Shown here piece after piece: positions 36,493 through 49,130 of a stretch of DNA of 64,000 nt (position 1 is the stretch's first letter; every line of letters starts with the position of its first letter). The position numbers and the translations under genes are program-made. The DNA lies in the NCBI GenBank assembly GCA_017607445.1, contig JAEVHH010000001.1:1054001-1118000 (forward strand). The letters run 5' to 3'. The notes under the pieces were generated by a model. It saw only the letters and a list, made by a program, of their open reading frames with translations, was not told the origin of the DNA and made no database searches. The DNA is from Histoplasma ohiense. Its lineage: Eukaryota; Ascomycota; Eurotiomycetes; Onygenales; Ajellomycetaceae.

Positions 36493-38321
36493 TGCGAGAA
36501 AATTGGCAGGGGTATAGCCAATACCAGCTTAAGAGCGATGGGGAGCTCTGATAAAGATTCAATTATCACCGAACAGTAATGTTCAGGAGAAGCTTCAAGA
36601 GAGGTGCCTCTCTATCGCTAATATGGAATCTCCCAAATCAAGGCGCTCGCCCTGTGCTTTGGGTTTTCGCGGGTATTTAAATGTTCGTTGATGAGGGGTG
36701 TGGTTTGACTTCTGTGAGATGGTGGGGTGTAAGAGATAGGGTGGAGATCTGCAGAAGGGATATCACTGTACGGACACCACTCAAAAATTGGCGGCTTGAA
36801 TTTCTCTAGGAAAGCTCCGTCGTAAGCCAGACAGAAAATCAAGACAAAAAGTGCGCGCAGGGTTGTCTGCAAGCGGTGGGAGTTTTAGACGTCGCTGGTG
36901 GTGAGGGCACAGTGGAGGGTTGGTGATGGTGGGAATGCTCTCGATGCGGCTAACGGAGCGGTGGCAGGCGGCAGAATTTTGGGGCTTGGCATCCGCATAG
37001 GAGCCGTCAACCAACAACGAACCCACGAACAACGCTTCTTCGCAACTTTATTTCCCTCTCAACCACGGTAACATGGGAACAAAAGCACCCAGCAGTGCGG
37101 GGCGCACGGGGAATTACCGACTGAGAATAATCCCCGGTGATTCCTTGATCGGGCTATCTTCCTTTGTGTTTTTGGTGCTTCAGGTACCAACACATATGTC
37201 AATCGCAACCGCCTAAGCCACGGCATGAGCCATGGCGTTGATATACCGCCAAGAACCAACTTAAAAAGGGACTGTGTGATAAGTCTGCAAAATCAGCGAT
37301 GCATAAGGTACGGGAGACGAGCAATTTCGCATACCTGGGAACCCGGACAAAGTTTCGACCATGCCAAGTATATTTCAAACATCCGGGGACGTTGTTTGCT
37401 CATTCTCAGGACCTTCAGGACATATATTTTACTTACTTGGCCCCCAAAAAGTGGGGAAACGCATATTAAGCTTTCATTATTGATCCCCGTCCGTTCTTGG
37501 AATATTCAGAGCCTGTCGCAGGTGTCAAGACATTCAAAACAAAAGATCATGTAGCAAAATCCATGTCTGGGTCGAGCTTCTTAATTGCGTGTCGTGTTAG
37601 AAACTCTTGCTTTCAAACCTAATATGTGAAATGTTTCAGCCCGTGGGATCGCGTGAAGCCGAGATGAGTTCTAATTTCTGGCTGATCCTGCTTGTGGTTC
37701 AATATACAAAACGATATATGCAGGCATATACCCATCGACGGAAGCGGCTACTCCCTGAAGAGCGACTACATAGGGACAATCTGGCGGTTTGGGCCGATCT
37801 CGTGAAGTATGTGGCCGCTGCGGAAATGGCCGCTGCGGAAATGACCGCCGTGCGTTGGTGACCAAGGCTGATGAGACCTGTAGATTAAACAGGTATTCTA
37901 TTGGAACTACCTAACCTGCATGGGCGAAATCTTATGCTAAGGTGATACGTATCTTTTTTTGGGGGGTTGGGCCCTAGGGGAAACAAAAGCTCTTTGTACT
38001 TTAAAACAATAACATAGAATAATACTACGTTCTATATATTATCCGATGCTCTTCAGCAGCGTATGTATAATTGAATGGATGGATATGTACAAGTACATGG
38101 GTACATATAAAACTATTCTGACCTGGGTATCAAACTGTATGATGCAATGCACGAAATCAATGAAAGTAGAATATGCCTGGCATGGGACAAAATTACCAAA
38201 TAAAAAATAAATAAATAAAAGGAAAAGAGGAAAAAGTTGAAATCAAAATTGGGAATCCACACCCTCATTGCCCGTGCCAGGAAGGGAGAATGATGTCCAA
38301 GAGAGAGCCACCAGTAAAACC
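36493..38321. other. Intergenic region between kap104 and the Sac gene
   Basis: No supportable gene. It should contain the kap104 promoter at the left and the Sac gene 3' end at the right. A direct repeat of GGCCGCTGCGGAAAT lies at about 37810-37840, and GTACAAGTACATGGGTACAT words are near 38086-38106. Short frames are featureless. Confidence 0.5.
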
Positions 38322-41300
38322 TCAAGCCCATACTAGCTTCTTAATATCAAATACCAAATGCTCCAAATATCCCGTCCGTTTCTTCGCACCAGCCGTCGAG
38401 ATGATCTCCCTCTCTTCAACCATTGTATGTTTATCAACACGCCCTGAGCCGCCTGTATTGGCAGCGCCGTTTTTATCCGGCGCGCCCCGCATGCAAGTGC
38501 GCTCAATCTCTTCGCTGAGAGCACGCGCAGCGTCCTTTTCACTGACCTGCACGTTATCAAGGGCATTGCTTGCAGCTATGTTAGTCTGTGGGAGGATTTT
38601 GAACGCCAAAATGCGCGAGGCTGGGAGTCTACTGTTGCCACTGCCGCTCGTTTTGAATAGCGAGGTAATGTCCCAATCCGGCCCTGGGGTCAGGGGATTG
38701 TTCGTGGCAGATTCAGTGGATGCAGGGGATAGTTGTGATATCTCGTCAAAGAGGCTGTGGAGGGAGCGTGTGTTTACGCGTAGCGTATTTGTCGCGCCTG
38801 GTTGGTAAGTTATAACGACACCGACATTATGGTTCGGGTCCATTTGGGCATCGGTTAAAGTTGAGGTAATGTAAGTGCCGTAATTGATGTTGGTAATGGA
38901 GCGAAGGTCGATGCGCTCGAATGAAGTAACTTTGTCCGTATCCCAGTCAAAACGACAGCAGTAGACAGCAGCATCCGTCAGTAAAAGGACAGACTGTTCA
39001 AACGGCAATGACCGCAATGTATTAAGCCGGTGCGGGCTTGAAACCGTCCAGCCTCCCACAAGTTCCTCGGACTCGTCGCTTATCACGATTCGGCAACTGG
39101 TGTCGATGGCGTGCTGCCGTACTTTTTCGATAGATATCCCTGGATCAGCGGACATTAGGTTCATCTCGAACTCGTCGAAAACACGGGTTGTGACATTTCC
39201 CAGGAGGTAGTCGATACAAGCTTGGGAGAAGTAATCGTTGACTATATTGTTGAAGTAGCGCGAGAGGGTTAGTCCGAGGTCGTTGAGAGCTCCGCGAACA
39301 TCTCGTTTTCTAGTTCTGGTATAATCTCCTTTAAGGGCAGCTGTTGAGGAGTACTGTTTCGATATGGCATCCCCATTATCAGCCCACAAAACGTTGAACC
39401 ATTGTGTAGATGTGCTAGTCCGTAGGTCGATCGAGTAGCCCTCGCTCTCGAGTTGCTTTTCTAATGCTCGTTGTCCAAACGCACATTGTGCAACACCAGT
39501 ACGATCCAAACAGTCCATACAATTTGTCCTGATGATGCCGGACTGACTTTTCAACACAATGTTATCCTGTATAACGGTGCTTCCAAATCGGTCTAGTGTC
39601 CCCGATATGGAATCAACTAAGCGCTGGATGTTTTCGAATTTCATTCCACGACATTCTGCATGAAAGTCAAACCAGTCGAATCCAATTTTGTGAGAGTCCG
39701 CATTGTTGCGATTATTATATATGTCCACGAAACTTTCGTATGTCTCTCCAATTTTAACTTCCACCCCGTGTTTATCCAAGAGGCTAGTGGCTTGAATTTC
39801 GCCATACCGCCGGCTAAGGTCGCGGAAATGCCGAGCGAACGACGCTTGATTGGTTTCGATGGAATGGCGGAGAACAGGTATGGGTTTGAAGTAGTAAGGA
39901 GACTGGGAGAAGTAAAGCGGTATTGATCCACGAACCTGGAGCAGCGAATATATCTTGTCCGCTGGGTTCCACGACGGCCTAGATAAAATTTGCTCTGTCT
40001 CCACAGAGTTTGCGACATTGCCTTCATCATCCACTCCTCTTCGAAGATATCGAAGCCCTGGACGTTTTACTGATCGTCGTGAAATTAAAGTAAGAAGAAA
40101 TTTATCGCATTCGCCCTCATTTTCAGCACGGACATCTGGTGCGTTATTATCGACATCAGATACTAGGGTAATAGTTGCATCCTGAGCGGCTGGCGATTTG
40201 GTGGACTTCATAACAGTGAACTCCTTCTGTCCAACAAAGCCCTGTATCAGCGGAAGGACCAACGAGTGGTATCCGCTCTCAATGAAAGGGCTCATCAAAT
40301 ATCGGTTCCAGAAATACTGAATCAAATTAGTGACGTTCGACATGCAGTGAATACTTAGAAGAAAGGTTCATACCAAGGGATCTGCCATCCTGTGCAGTGG
40401 TACTGGCGACATTTGAGGGTCGTGGGCACCAAACTTTCGAGTAATGTCATAATCATAAGAAAAATAAAAACTGTTTGAACTGAACATCATCTTCGCATAG
40501 CGCAGAAATTTGGGCATTAACTCGCATGTTGCCGTTCCCGTGGCTGGCGTGGCAATTCCTTGGGGATCAGAAGAAGCTTTCTGTCCAGTGGGTGAAAGGT
40601 CATCAAGTTCCAGGATTTCATCAATATAATCCCCACTCTTCCTTCCTCCGATGGACCCTTCTGCAGCAGGATCCATTATCTCTTGAAATCCCCTATTCTG
40701 AGGATTGTTCTCTCCCGCCCACCCATGTTTGGAAAACCAGCGGGAAGTGAACCTGCCGTACCGTCCCCGCTTTTCAATAACGTCCTCGGCAATAGTGCTT
40801 CCCTTTCTACCCTTACTGCCCAACGGGGGATATATTCCTTGATCTGTCGAATCCAAGCCTTCTAGATCGATATCCTCGCTACTGCGGCCGGTGGACAGAT
40901 CGGAGTCGCTCTCCAAAGACTGGGTCTCGATATCATTCTGGGTAGCTTTATCCTTGTTGGACGCTATCTGGGCATGGGCCTGATTGATCGCTTTGGTTGC
41001 CTCCGCCTGAGAGGAAAGAGGAATGATAGCTACACTTGTAATCGCAAAAATAGGCTTTCCAAAGATCTGAGCCACTTGCTGGCGCTGGGTAATGGATATT
41101 AAGAATGAAAATGATGCAAGAGAGAGCAAGCCTGTTGGATGGAGGAAAGATTGTCAGATCTCCAATAATCAACCTGGGGCCAGAATGATATAACTAACCA
41201 ATTACTCCATGAGACTCCAAGCAAGCATCATCGGAATTCGAGGAAGATGGCGCCGAGTCTATACGGCGAGTTTTGTACTCAATCCGTAGAGCAGAGGACG

Positions 41301-41397
41301 GGTTGCTCGGAGCCCCGCGTTGTGATGAACTGTAAGGCTGAAGAATGAGCCCATCCACAGCAGCAAAAATCAAAAGCTTCCTGGCCAGCCCCGGCAT
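38322..41397 (-). CDS. Sac-domain phosphoinositide phosphatase (Sac2/INPP5F-like)
   Basis: Phosphatase that removes phosphate from inositol lipids, probably PI4P, on internal membranes. Predicted minus-strand exons are 41397-41199, 41131-40374 and 40316-38322, giving 983 residues. Introns are 67 and 57 nt. Junctions restore HGVIG|LLSLASFSFLISITQRQQVA, a classic Sac N-terminal motif, and ADPL|YFWNRYLM. A Ser/Asp-rich acidic insert lies at about residues 110-210. The Sac core has RPGLRYLRRGVDDEGNVAN and VRGSIPLYFSQ. The catalytic CX5R loop is RTNCMDCLDRTGV (Cys585, Arg591). The long region after the Sac core, with VSSPHRLNTLRSLPFEQSVLLLTDAAVYCCRF, resembles the hSac2 domain rather than the transmembrane tail of yeast Sac1; no membrane helix is seen at the C-terminus. 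It ends DIKKLVWA. Confidence 0.88.
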
Positions 41398-43564
41398 TAT
41401 CTTTTCTTATGGCCCGCAGGAATAGAATATCTGATTCTTCATCGCTTCGTTAAAAAAGTTAATGGTCTTTTTTCCACTCTACAATGAAGTCAATTGGTCT
41501 TAGAGTTTAAATCAGATGATATTTTATGCTGGTTTATCCAGGTACAAGACGATCATTACTAATGCATTAGGCCATAACTAGTTAGTTCCTACGTCAACTT
41601 CAAACTTCAAGCCTTAGACAAGAACTAAAGATAAATATTTGGCGAGAAACTATCATTGCTTTAAAATAGAAAAGGAAATAGAGAGAGGGAGAGAGAGAGA
41701 GAGGGAGGTGAGAGGATTTTTGAAGACAGAACGCACTGTACACTCTTTCCCGAATTATTGACTGGATTTGGAATCACTACGAGAAGCGTCTACAGTTCGT
41801 CCACGGCGTGCAGACGATGGCAAGGGAGATAGATGGAAATGAGCCGCTGAGGGGGAAGAGCTTTTTGATTGAGGTTGACGATCTATGACTGGGAAGCAAT
41901 TGGTCATCATGCCATCTGAAAGGGAGCAGCTTGGAAGGATGTTAGCATTGATACAGTTGCGAGGCTTTTTTTTTTTTGCCCAGCAGTCAGAGCTGTTTGC
42001 TCCAGACAACATGAGGTTGGCGGAACCCTTCTGTTTGTCAATTAGTTCAGTAACCTGAGTTGTTTTAGTAGGGGGTTTCGCAATCTGGATTGCGACCAAC
42101 AATCCATGGCGGGACTGTAGATATAATATTTCACATCCCTATCTTTACCCCTCAAATTCAACCAGCAATTATCGCATTCTCTGATCCATCTCCATGCATA
42201 AGTGATAAGTGAAAGAATACGTGATCCTAGGAACATGCAAAAAGGTGGCAGACGATGCAAAACTTAGGGGTACTCATTAACTGACTTCTTCGAAACTTGA
42301 ATACACGCATGACCGGAGACCACAACTGGGATGACATCTTAGAACTACACTACCAAGAGAGAGAGAGAATGTGTGTGTGAGAAGATGAACAAAGCATCTT
42401 CGTAATAAATAAGTAAAATGGAACAATCGTAAAGGAAGCAACACTAAGAATTGAGAAGGCAGACATACCTACGATATCTTCCCATTATGGGTAAGCATAG
42501 ACACGTGAATCCCGGCATATGAACCTTGGTGGGCATGGAGAGAAGGGCGGAGGGCAATTGTTGAAGAGATTCTGGCCAAATTCGCGGTGAAATATGTAAT
42601 TACTCCAGGAGTATGGGGAAGGTAAATATTTACTCAAGATGAAGTGGAGAAGAAAGGAGAGGAGAGGTGAAAGGGAAAATAGAGATGGAATCTGAAAAAA
42701 TTGGCTTCCATCAAATATAAGTCGCTTTGTCGCTCCGACAGTTATATATCTATTTCCGTTTGTGTACGGTGACTATTTAGATTCCCGTTGTCACTAGGAA
42801 TTCGCTATTCAGTTCTTTGCCTTGGCTTCCGATCCAAAACCGGATGGCTTTGATGCCGTGAAAATAAGAGAGTAAAGAAAAGGAAAATCAAGACGAAAAT
42901 GAGTATCACCGCGAACAGAAAATGGCAAAGTGAAGCTGCAAGAAGGAAAAGGAGATAAAACCAAAGATACCGAGGAAAATGAGATCTAGATTTCAGGCGA
43001 ATCCCTCACGGGAATGCAGGAAAATGAGGGGGAAAAAAAAGTAAAAGTAAAGTAAAGAATAGGAGCACAAACGCCTTAATACCCCCCTGTTTTTTACAAT
43101 GCAAGTGAGGGAGAGATTCATTACCTACCCTAAACCCAACAAACATAGCTTGACATAGCCCTAACATAACCCGTATGATCAATATGTCCCACCCAAGCTC
43201 GACTGAATGGTAGGGAGAAAGAAAACAAATAAATATGAAAAAAAAAAAAAAGAAGAAGAATGAAATATAACCCCGCATCATAGCTGTTGTTGCTATTTGA
43301 TTGTTCGAGTCCAACCCGACCCGTATGACCAAGTTAAGGGAGTGAAGGAAGGAAATGGATCATCACAAAATCCGATGTGTACTTTTCGTGATCGTTTCCA
43401 TTATTCATGGGCAGACCCCTTATATATCTGAGGGGAGGTAAAAAAGGAATATGTGTGATATAGTTTGGTTGGAGGCGGGAAAATAAGTCGACGAATCTGG
43501 GAAGGAACGGAAAGCACGTAATCGAAGGAGAAGACGATGGGAGAAATTCAAAGACATTTTTGTT
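41398..43564. other. Intergenic region between the Sac and NIPA genes
   Basis: About 2.2 kb with no confident gene. A GA-repeat tract lies at about 41681-41710, with shorter GAGAGA/TGTGTG runs near 42355-42380. The longest frame, about 115 codons on the minus strand near 41755-42102, is Ser/Lys-rich, contains a homopolymer-derived Lys run and has no recognisable domain, so it is not called. Confidence 0.5.
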
Positions 43565-45242
43565 TCATGTACCGGGAACCTTTGCTGATGTTGGAGGGTG
43601 CGCAGAGCCGTTCCGTTTCTGCGTCGAGTCGTCTTGATGTCCGTCATCACTCTCTTCCGCAAGATCCTGTAGGCCGAAAGCTCCTGATTCAACATCATAC
43701 GAACGCATGAGTCCTTCACGGTCACTGGGTCCTCCGTAATACTCAATGCTCGACGAGCTCCGTCGATGTCGGTCCATACTCCTTCGATTTTGCAATGATA
43801 AGCGGGTTTGAATTGACGCAATTCCATCGGTAGGGACACCGTCGTCCTCGTTGGTTTTTCCAGCAAGCGAAATGCCATCTGGGTCACTCCTGGACAAGTT
43901 CAGTAGGTAAACCCCGGCGAAGATAACGAGGAAGCCGCAGAGAAGGGATATAGTGTTGACAGGGTCAGTGGTGTTGAAGCCATGGAAGAGGATGAAAGAG
44001 GCGCATAGCGTTGCTGTCGTAAATGTGACATAATATAAGGGATTCACTCTGCCAAAGAGGATCAGCATATGAATTAACACCGTACAATGAACTTTTTAAA
44101 CTTACATCGAGGTCGAAAATTGACTTAGAGCCTTGTTGAAATAGTTCATCTGTGTCAAGATGCAACATACAACAACAATAGCAAAAGCGTAAGTAGATGG
44201 ATGTGAGAACTGGTTGTGGCCAGCCAGAGTGAGCTTCAGCGCAATTCCAAATGCCTTGACAGACATAACAGAAACTGAGCCGACGGTCGAGCAAATTGAG
44301 ATGTATATGAGTGGGTTTTTCTTCCCATATCTCGGGGCCACTCGATAAATCATGACAGTTGAAAATACGGCAACCACCACGCAATAAAGAAGGAAACCTG
44401 CGTCGATACTTAGCGTCGTTGAATAATTTTGCTTTTGGACTAGAAGATGCCTACCTGGTTGGATTGCATACTCTAGAATTTCATCTACGGTTTCAATTTC
44501 TTCATCTGGAGGCGCATGGAGAACGATTATGACAGAGCCAAGTAATGACAAAGCACAACCAAGCTTTCCGAGTACTCCCAATCGCTCTCCTAGAAAATAT
44601 GCCCCTAGCACAGCACTGAACGATATTAGTATCCTAAATTGCTAGGGAGCCCAACACCAGACAGTCATACCCGATAAGAACGCTGAGCGCCCCCAATGGC
44701 GTCACTAAAATCGCAGGCGCAAAGGCATATGCTGCAAAATTTGCGATTTCTCCGAGAACCACTGATTTGCTTCCAGTGTCAGTGTGATATGGATTGCTTG
44801 GCTAAAAAGGAAGACATGCGTACATGTTGTGATTCCGCCCCACCAGATCGGACTCTTTAAGTATGAAAACCCATCTCCCTCAAATCCATGTCTATTAGAA
44901 GCATCCATTAGGCCCTGTGGGACACAAATGTTAGATCCAGAATGTGGGAATTTGAACATAATCAGGTTTTAAATGCGCTGGTCGAAATTAACGTAACGCA
45001 GCAATAACATACCTTTTTAGTGATTACGAAACTACTACCTATAAAGAAAGAACCAGTGAGTACAAATTCGGTCATAAGCAGGAGTAATAGCTTTCTTACC
45101 AATAGCCATGGTTGACAGAATGGCAAGCGCCAATCCGATATATCTATCAAGCCGAGCACGATATTAGCCCAGGCGATCTCTCTCACTATGCGCTGTCATA
45201 TAACACCGGAAAAACTTGGGAAACTGACTTGTCCGAAACCAT
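43565..45242 (-). CDS. NIPA-like (DUF803) membrane protein, putative Mg2+ transporter
   Basis: Multi-pass membrane protein of the NIPA/DUF803 family, in the drug/metabolite transporter superfamily; animal members move Mg2+. Eight minus-strand exons are predicted: 45242-45229, 45143-45100, 45038-45013, 44914-44824, 44761-44671, 44615-44455, 44397-44106 and 44048-43565, giving 400 residues. Introns are 55-98 nt. The joined sequence reads MVSDKYIGLALAILSTMAIG, SSFVITKKGLMDAS, VLGEIANFAAYAFAPAILVT, PLGALSVLIGAVLGAYFLGE, GKLGCALSLLGSVIIVLHAP, and later QMNYFNKALSQFSTSIVNPL. About nine helices occupy residues 1-300, and the last hundred or so residues form a hydrophilic Ser/Asp-rich cytosolic tail. 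Exon 1 is only 14 nt and its donor is GTCAGT. It is needed to supply the start Met and the family MxxDKYIGL sequence. Confidence 0.88.
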
Positions 45243-46822
45243 TGTAATAAATATCAGGAGCTAGACGCTCCTGCCACTTCGAGTACCTCAATGCTAACAC
45301 CGATAAATAAAACCGCACGAAGACAACTATTCAGCACAGGCTGATGCAAAAGAATGAGATAGATAACAATCGACTGCTTTCCTGGCGGTACCAAGACCGT
45401 ATAGAAATTGCGCCAGCAAGTTTCTGAAGAATTTGCGATGATTTGGGTATCGATCGGCTTGTGGTGGGACTTTTGTATATGTACAAATTTGTATGTAGAG
45501 GTTGAAAGAATTGGATATTCGCAAAACGAGTGGCAGGTTTTCCCATGGGAATGAGGGAACGGAAATGGACGGCACAAGCAGTGAATAGCTGAGGTGTGAT
45601 AGGGTCCGGATAATTAAGTTTTAAGATGCGGTCAGACGGAAACTCAAGGAGGGAGAGACGGCGGGGGAGGCCATTCAGTGGATCGATGATGGGGAGGGTG
45701 ATGTGATCGTCAAGGTTAGGGAGGTCGAAGACAGGTGGCTACCAGACAGAGCAAAACTGACGCACGGTGCGAAGGGCGGACTGAGGTAGGTAAGGGGTAG
45801 AGAGTACCTCAGTGGGTGAAGAAAGCCGGAGCGTTCGTGATGGACCAAAAAGAGTGTTTGATAATGAGGCCAGGGTGGATGTTTCAGGCACACGGCGCTA
45901 AGCCCGCCTCGGCCCAAGCAGAGCCGCGTCATAGTGGATTCCAAAATTGAGCGGCTTATGTAAGGCATTAACCGAACAACTATCTCCAGATCTGTAGATG
46001 TACTAGCGAGAGTGTTCGTCACTTCACCATTATTAGAGACGTTTGGTTCTGAGGCGAACAGGGGGAGTATGTTTGAATTTCCATGCTATTAGCTGTATAT
46101 ATGCAATTCAAGCCAGAAAAAGCTCAGCAAAACCATGAACACTTGGTGAATTTCCTTGAAGTCCTCAGTATGGAACCTTGATGTAGAGCAGGCACTACTA
46201 TCCTTAGCTATTGAATGCATGGCATTCCTCAACCAAGAACAATGCACCTGATCTTCTGGCTTTTTCTCTCTCAAATACGCAGGTGTCCGCTCTAAAGAGA
46301 AAAATAAACCTGAAGTGCAAGACATATAGCCCGATTGTGAAGTGCCCCTTGAGTTCCTGAGTCCCTTACTCACCAGCTTAACCACACAAACGGAGACATA
46401 TTCCGATAGAATTCTATCCATGATAGTTCAGCAAGGCAAGTTCCACAGGCTTGCTCACAAGCCTTGAAATATCCCAAAGTACCAAAACCCCGTTCAAGCT
46501 GTTCCCGTAGCAGGAGTAGTCTGGTTAAAGCTAAATGGATAGAGTACAGATTTGCACCGCGAATTGCTTTCGCTTTCTTCCTAAAACTTCCTTTCTATAT
46601 ACCCTTTTATGAAATTAATCATCCCCAGTTCCTATCGTGGAATGAAAAATAAGATAAAGAATAAGGCGGAAAGTTGTATTCGCAGCCGGCAAGGTGGTTG
46701 AAACGTTTTTTTGTCATATGGAATTGAATAGCGTTGCATAGCTGGAGGGAAAGGAAAATAAGAGAAGCAGAAATAAATATTCTAAAAGTTTGAAAGAAAA
46801 TTACAACCGCAAACAAATTTAA
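45243..46822. other. Intergenic region between the NIPA and delta-COP genes
   Basis: No supportable gene. It should hold the NIPA gene promoter on the left side and the delta-COP 3' end on the right. Frames are short, overlap on both strands and lack domains. Confidence 0.5.
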
Positions 46823-48563
46823 TTATTCAACCGCATATCCATCCGCAACCGTCTTGAAGTCCTTCGAGAAATTCACAGCCTGCCCATCCATTTCCATAAG
46901 CGATACTGACTGCACATCAACATCCACAAAGGGGCTTTCTTTTTGGAACTTGACGGTCATCGGAAAAAACTCATTCTCGTCACTGTTGGGGTCCTCAGAC
47001 TCAAACTCGAAACTGCCAGAGACATTCGATTCGTTGACAGTACCGATGTTCCAGTCCAGGCTGTCTCCAGTCACTTCATAAACAGCGTCATAATTCGTCA
47101 CGGTAGGCTCGACAGCACCGAAAGGGATTGTTACAACCACGTCTCGTAGTGGGTCCGAACCATTGAGCTCGTACTCAATGGTAACCGTGCTTGATTGAGT
47201 GCCTCTGTTTACCCAAACGGTAAACGTAATTGGAAGAACGTCTGTGTTGTCTGTGCCGGTGACGCGCCATCGAAGGACTCCAATTGAAATATTGTGAGGG
47301 AAACTCTTTGAAGGGTCACGGAGTTGAATGACTTTGGAGTTTGTAAAGAGCGCTTTGTCGACATTAGGGTGGGTACGGAAAACAGCCCCATGAGTAGGAT
47401 TGGCTGTTAATCCAAGCTTCACTTTTGTAAATGTATCATCCGTGATACGCAATTGAAGATCGCCTTTTATCTCCCATGACTTCACTGAGCCATCGCGGGA
47501 AAGCTTGGCGGAAATGGTTTCAGCCACAGTAACATGAATAGGCTCGCGGTCGACAGATAAAGAGCTGCGCGGTTGAGCCACATTTTCTGAAAAAGCCTGT
47601 GCAGGGGCCGGGGAAACCAGTGGTCTGTCTTCAGCGTCGGGGCCGAGGTCGCTTCGAACTTTCTCATAGATATCGGTAGCTTTCGATTTCTTCCCAAGCT
47701 GCATTCCCTTGCCCCTAACAGCCATTGGCCTGTATAACTATGTCAATGGGATGGATAAAGCGGGTGGCCAGGGATCCGCAATTAAAACTCACTTAGCAAA
47801 AGTCTTCTTTTTCTCCGCCTCATATGAGTCGAGGGTCTCAGAAGGTGTTGGCCGAGTCGGCTGAGTATAGACTGGATAAGATGGGGCTCGTGGGGCCACG
47901 CCACGACCGCTGCGGGCGGCTTCTTTGCGCTGCATCTCCAATTGTTTTGCCTTGCGCTTTCGCGCTTCGCTCGCTTCAAGTTCCTTGTTCTGCGGAAAGG
48001 TGAAAATGTTAAACGACCACATCATGTTACTATATTGGTACTACCACATACCCTTTCAATTATCTCCTGCACTCTCTCTTCGTGACTTTCCATCTCAAGG
48101 AATGTCTTTATCTGTGACAAAGAGAGGTTTTCCCGGTAGCCCAAAGTGACAAGCTCATCGAAGGCGCTAAGGAGCTCGAATGCATTCCGCAATATCTCCC
48201 GTTCATCGAGACTTTTGCAAATACTTGTGACGACCTGGGCGAAAATATGCAAGCTGTCTATATCTTGGAGTATGTTGGACTGCTTGTTTGTGATGAGGAC
48301 AATGTATAATTCGTCCAATGGCTGGTAGACGAATCGGACATTATCTTGTTCGACGATGGTGTGCTGCGTGCCCGAATCTGCTAACTTCGGGAATGATGCC
48401 AATAGCGATTCTATCCGGGAGCGGGCGATTTCACGGAACTGGCGCGAGAGCACCGCTTTGCCCCCTCGAGTACATATCGACGCTGCGAGGATGACCTGGT
48501 TTGCGCCGTTCCAAAGTCAGTGGAGGGATCACGCTTTCGCCATCTGCCAACCAAACCTACCAT
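46823..48563 (-). CDS. Coatomer subunit delta (delta-COP)
   Basis: Subunit of the COPI coat (F-subcomplex) for retrograde Golgi-to-ER traffic; Ret2 in yeast. Predicted minus-strand exons are 48563-48561, 48495-48052, 47989-47793 and 47729-46823, giving 516 residues, the family length. Exon 1 is the start codon alone, followed by donor GTAGGT; the next exon then gives VILAASICTRGGKAVLSRQF, the conserved N-terminus. Residues 1-140 are the longin-like domain (IVLITNKQSNILQDIDSLH). A charged helical linker, NKELEASEARKRKAKQLEMQ, contains the conserved ARKRKAKQLE-type segment. The C-terminal mu-homology domain starts at about 277 (EPIHVTVAETISAKLSRDG) and runs to the end, with SFEFESEDPNSDENEFFPMT. 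The next in-frame Met lies far inside exon 2, so the mini-exon is needed. It shares a divergent upstream region with the acidic-protein gene. Confidence 0.93.
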
Positions 48564-49130
48564 CGTCTCTCAAAGTATATAGAAATATACAAACGGCCTA
48601 AATGAGGTGAAAAGAAAAAGGTCCTCCTGTTTATTGGGAGCGAAATTGTGAGGAAACTATGCAGCGGTGCGGAGTGGAATGAACCGTTGCAAAGTGGGTT
48701 TGTTGTCTTCAACCAACTTGCCTTGGAGAGCGAGGTGGCCCGTGCACCAAGCCCCTTCAGGCTTGCTGACAACAAAAGGGAACAGCCCAAAGGAAACCGT
48801 GGGCCTTGAACAACTTTCAACTCTCCCCATGGACGCACGGTGCTCAACAAGAACTTCGCGTTAAGCTTACAGATTGATGTTATCCTTCTCAGTTCGTTTT
48901 CGTTATCAGTTCCCGGCGTGTCTAAACAGATCAGCTCCCGTTTTCTTTGACCTCTCGTCTGAAACCCCTTCCGACTTCCACCATCTTCTAACCCAACAAA
49001 TGACGGCTAACAAGATTTCCGACCTGTGTATTCTCTGTGATCTCAGACAAGTGAACGAATAAGCCTGCTTGTCATTATGTCCAGTCTGTGACCTAGTAAG
49101 GAAAAAGAAGCAAAAGCTTGACGCTAAATT
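48564..49130. promoter_or_regulatory. Shared divergent promoter region
   Basis: The 567 bases separate the start codons of delta-COP (-) and the acidic-protein gene (+), so they must hold both promoters and leaders. No specific binding site or TATA box could be assigned. Confidence 0.6.

Noticed and set aside
37607..37861. 84-codon plus-strand frame with AAAEMAAAEM
   Set aside because: The repeat comes from a short direct duplication of GGCCGCTGCGGAAAT. Nothing else suggests coding.
41755..42102. 115-codon minus-strand frame, Ser/Lys-rich
   Set aside because: It contains a homopolymer-derived Lys run, lacks a domain and has no convincing neighbouring exon.
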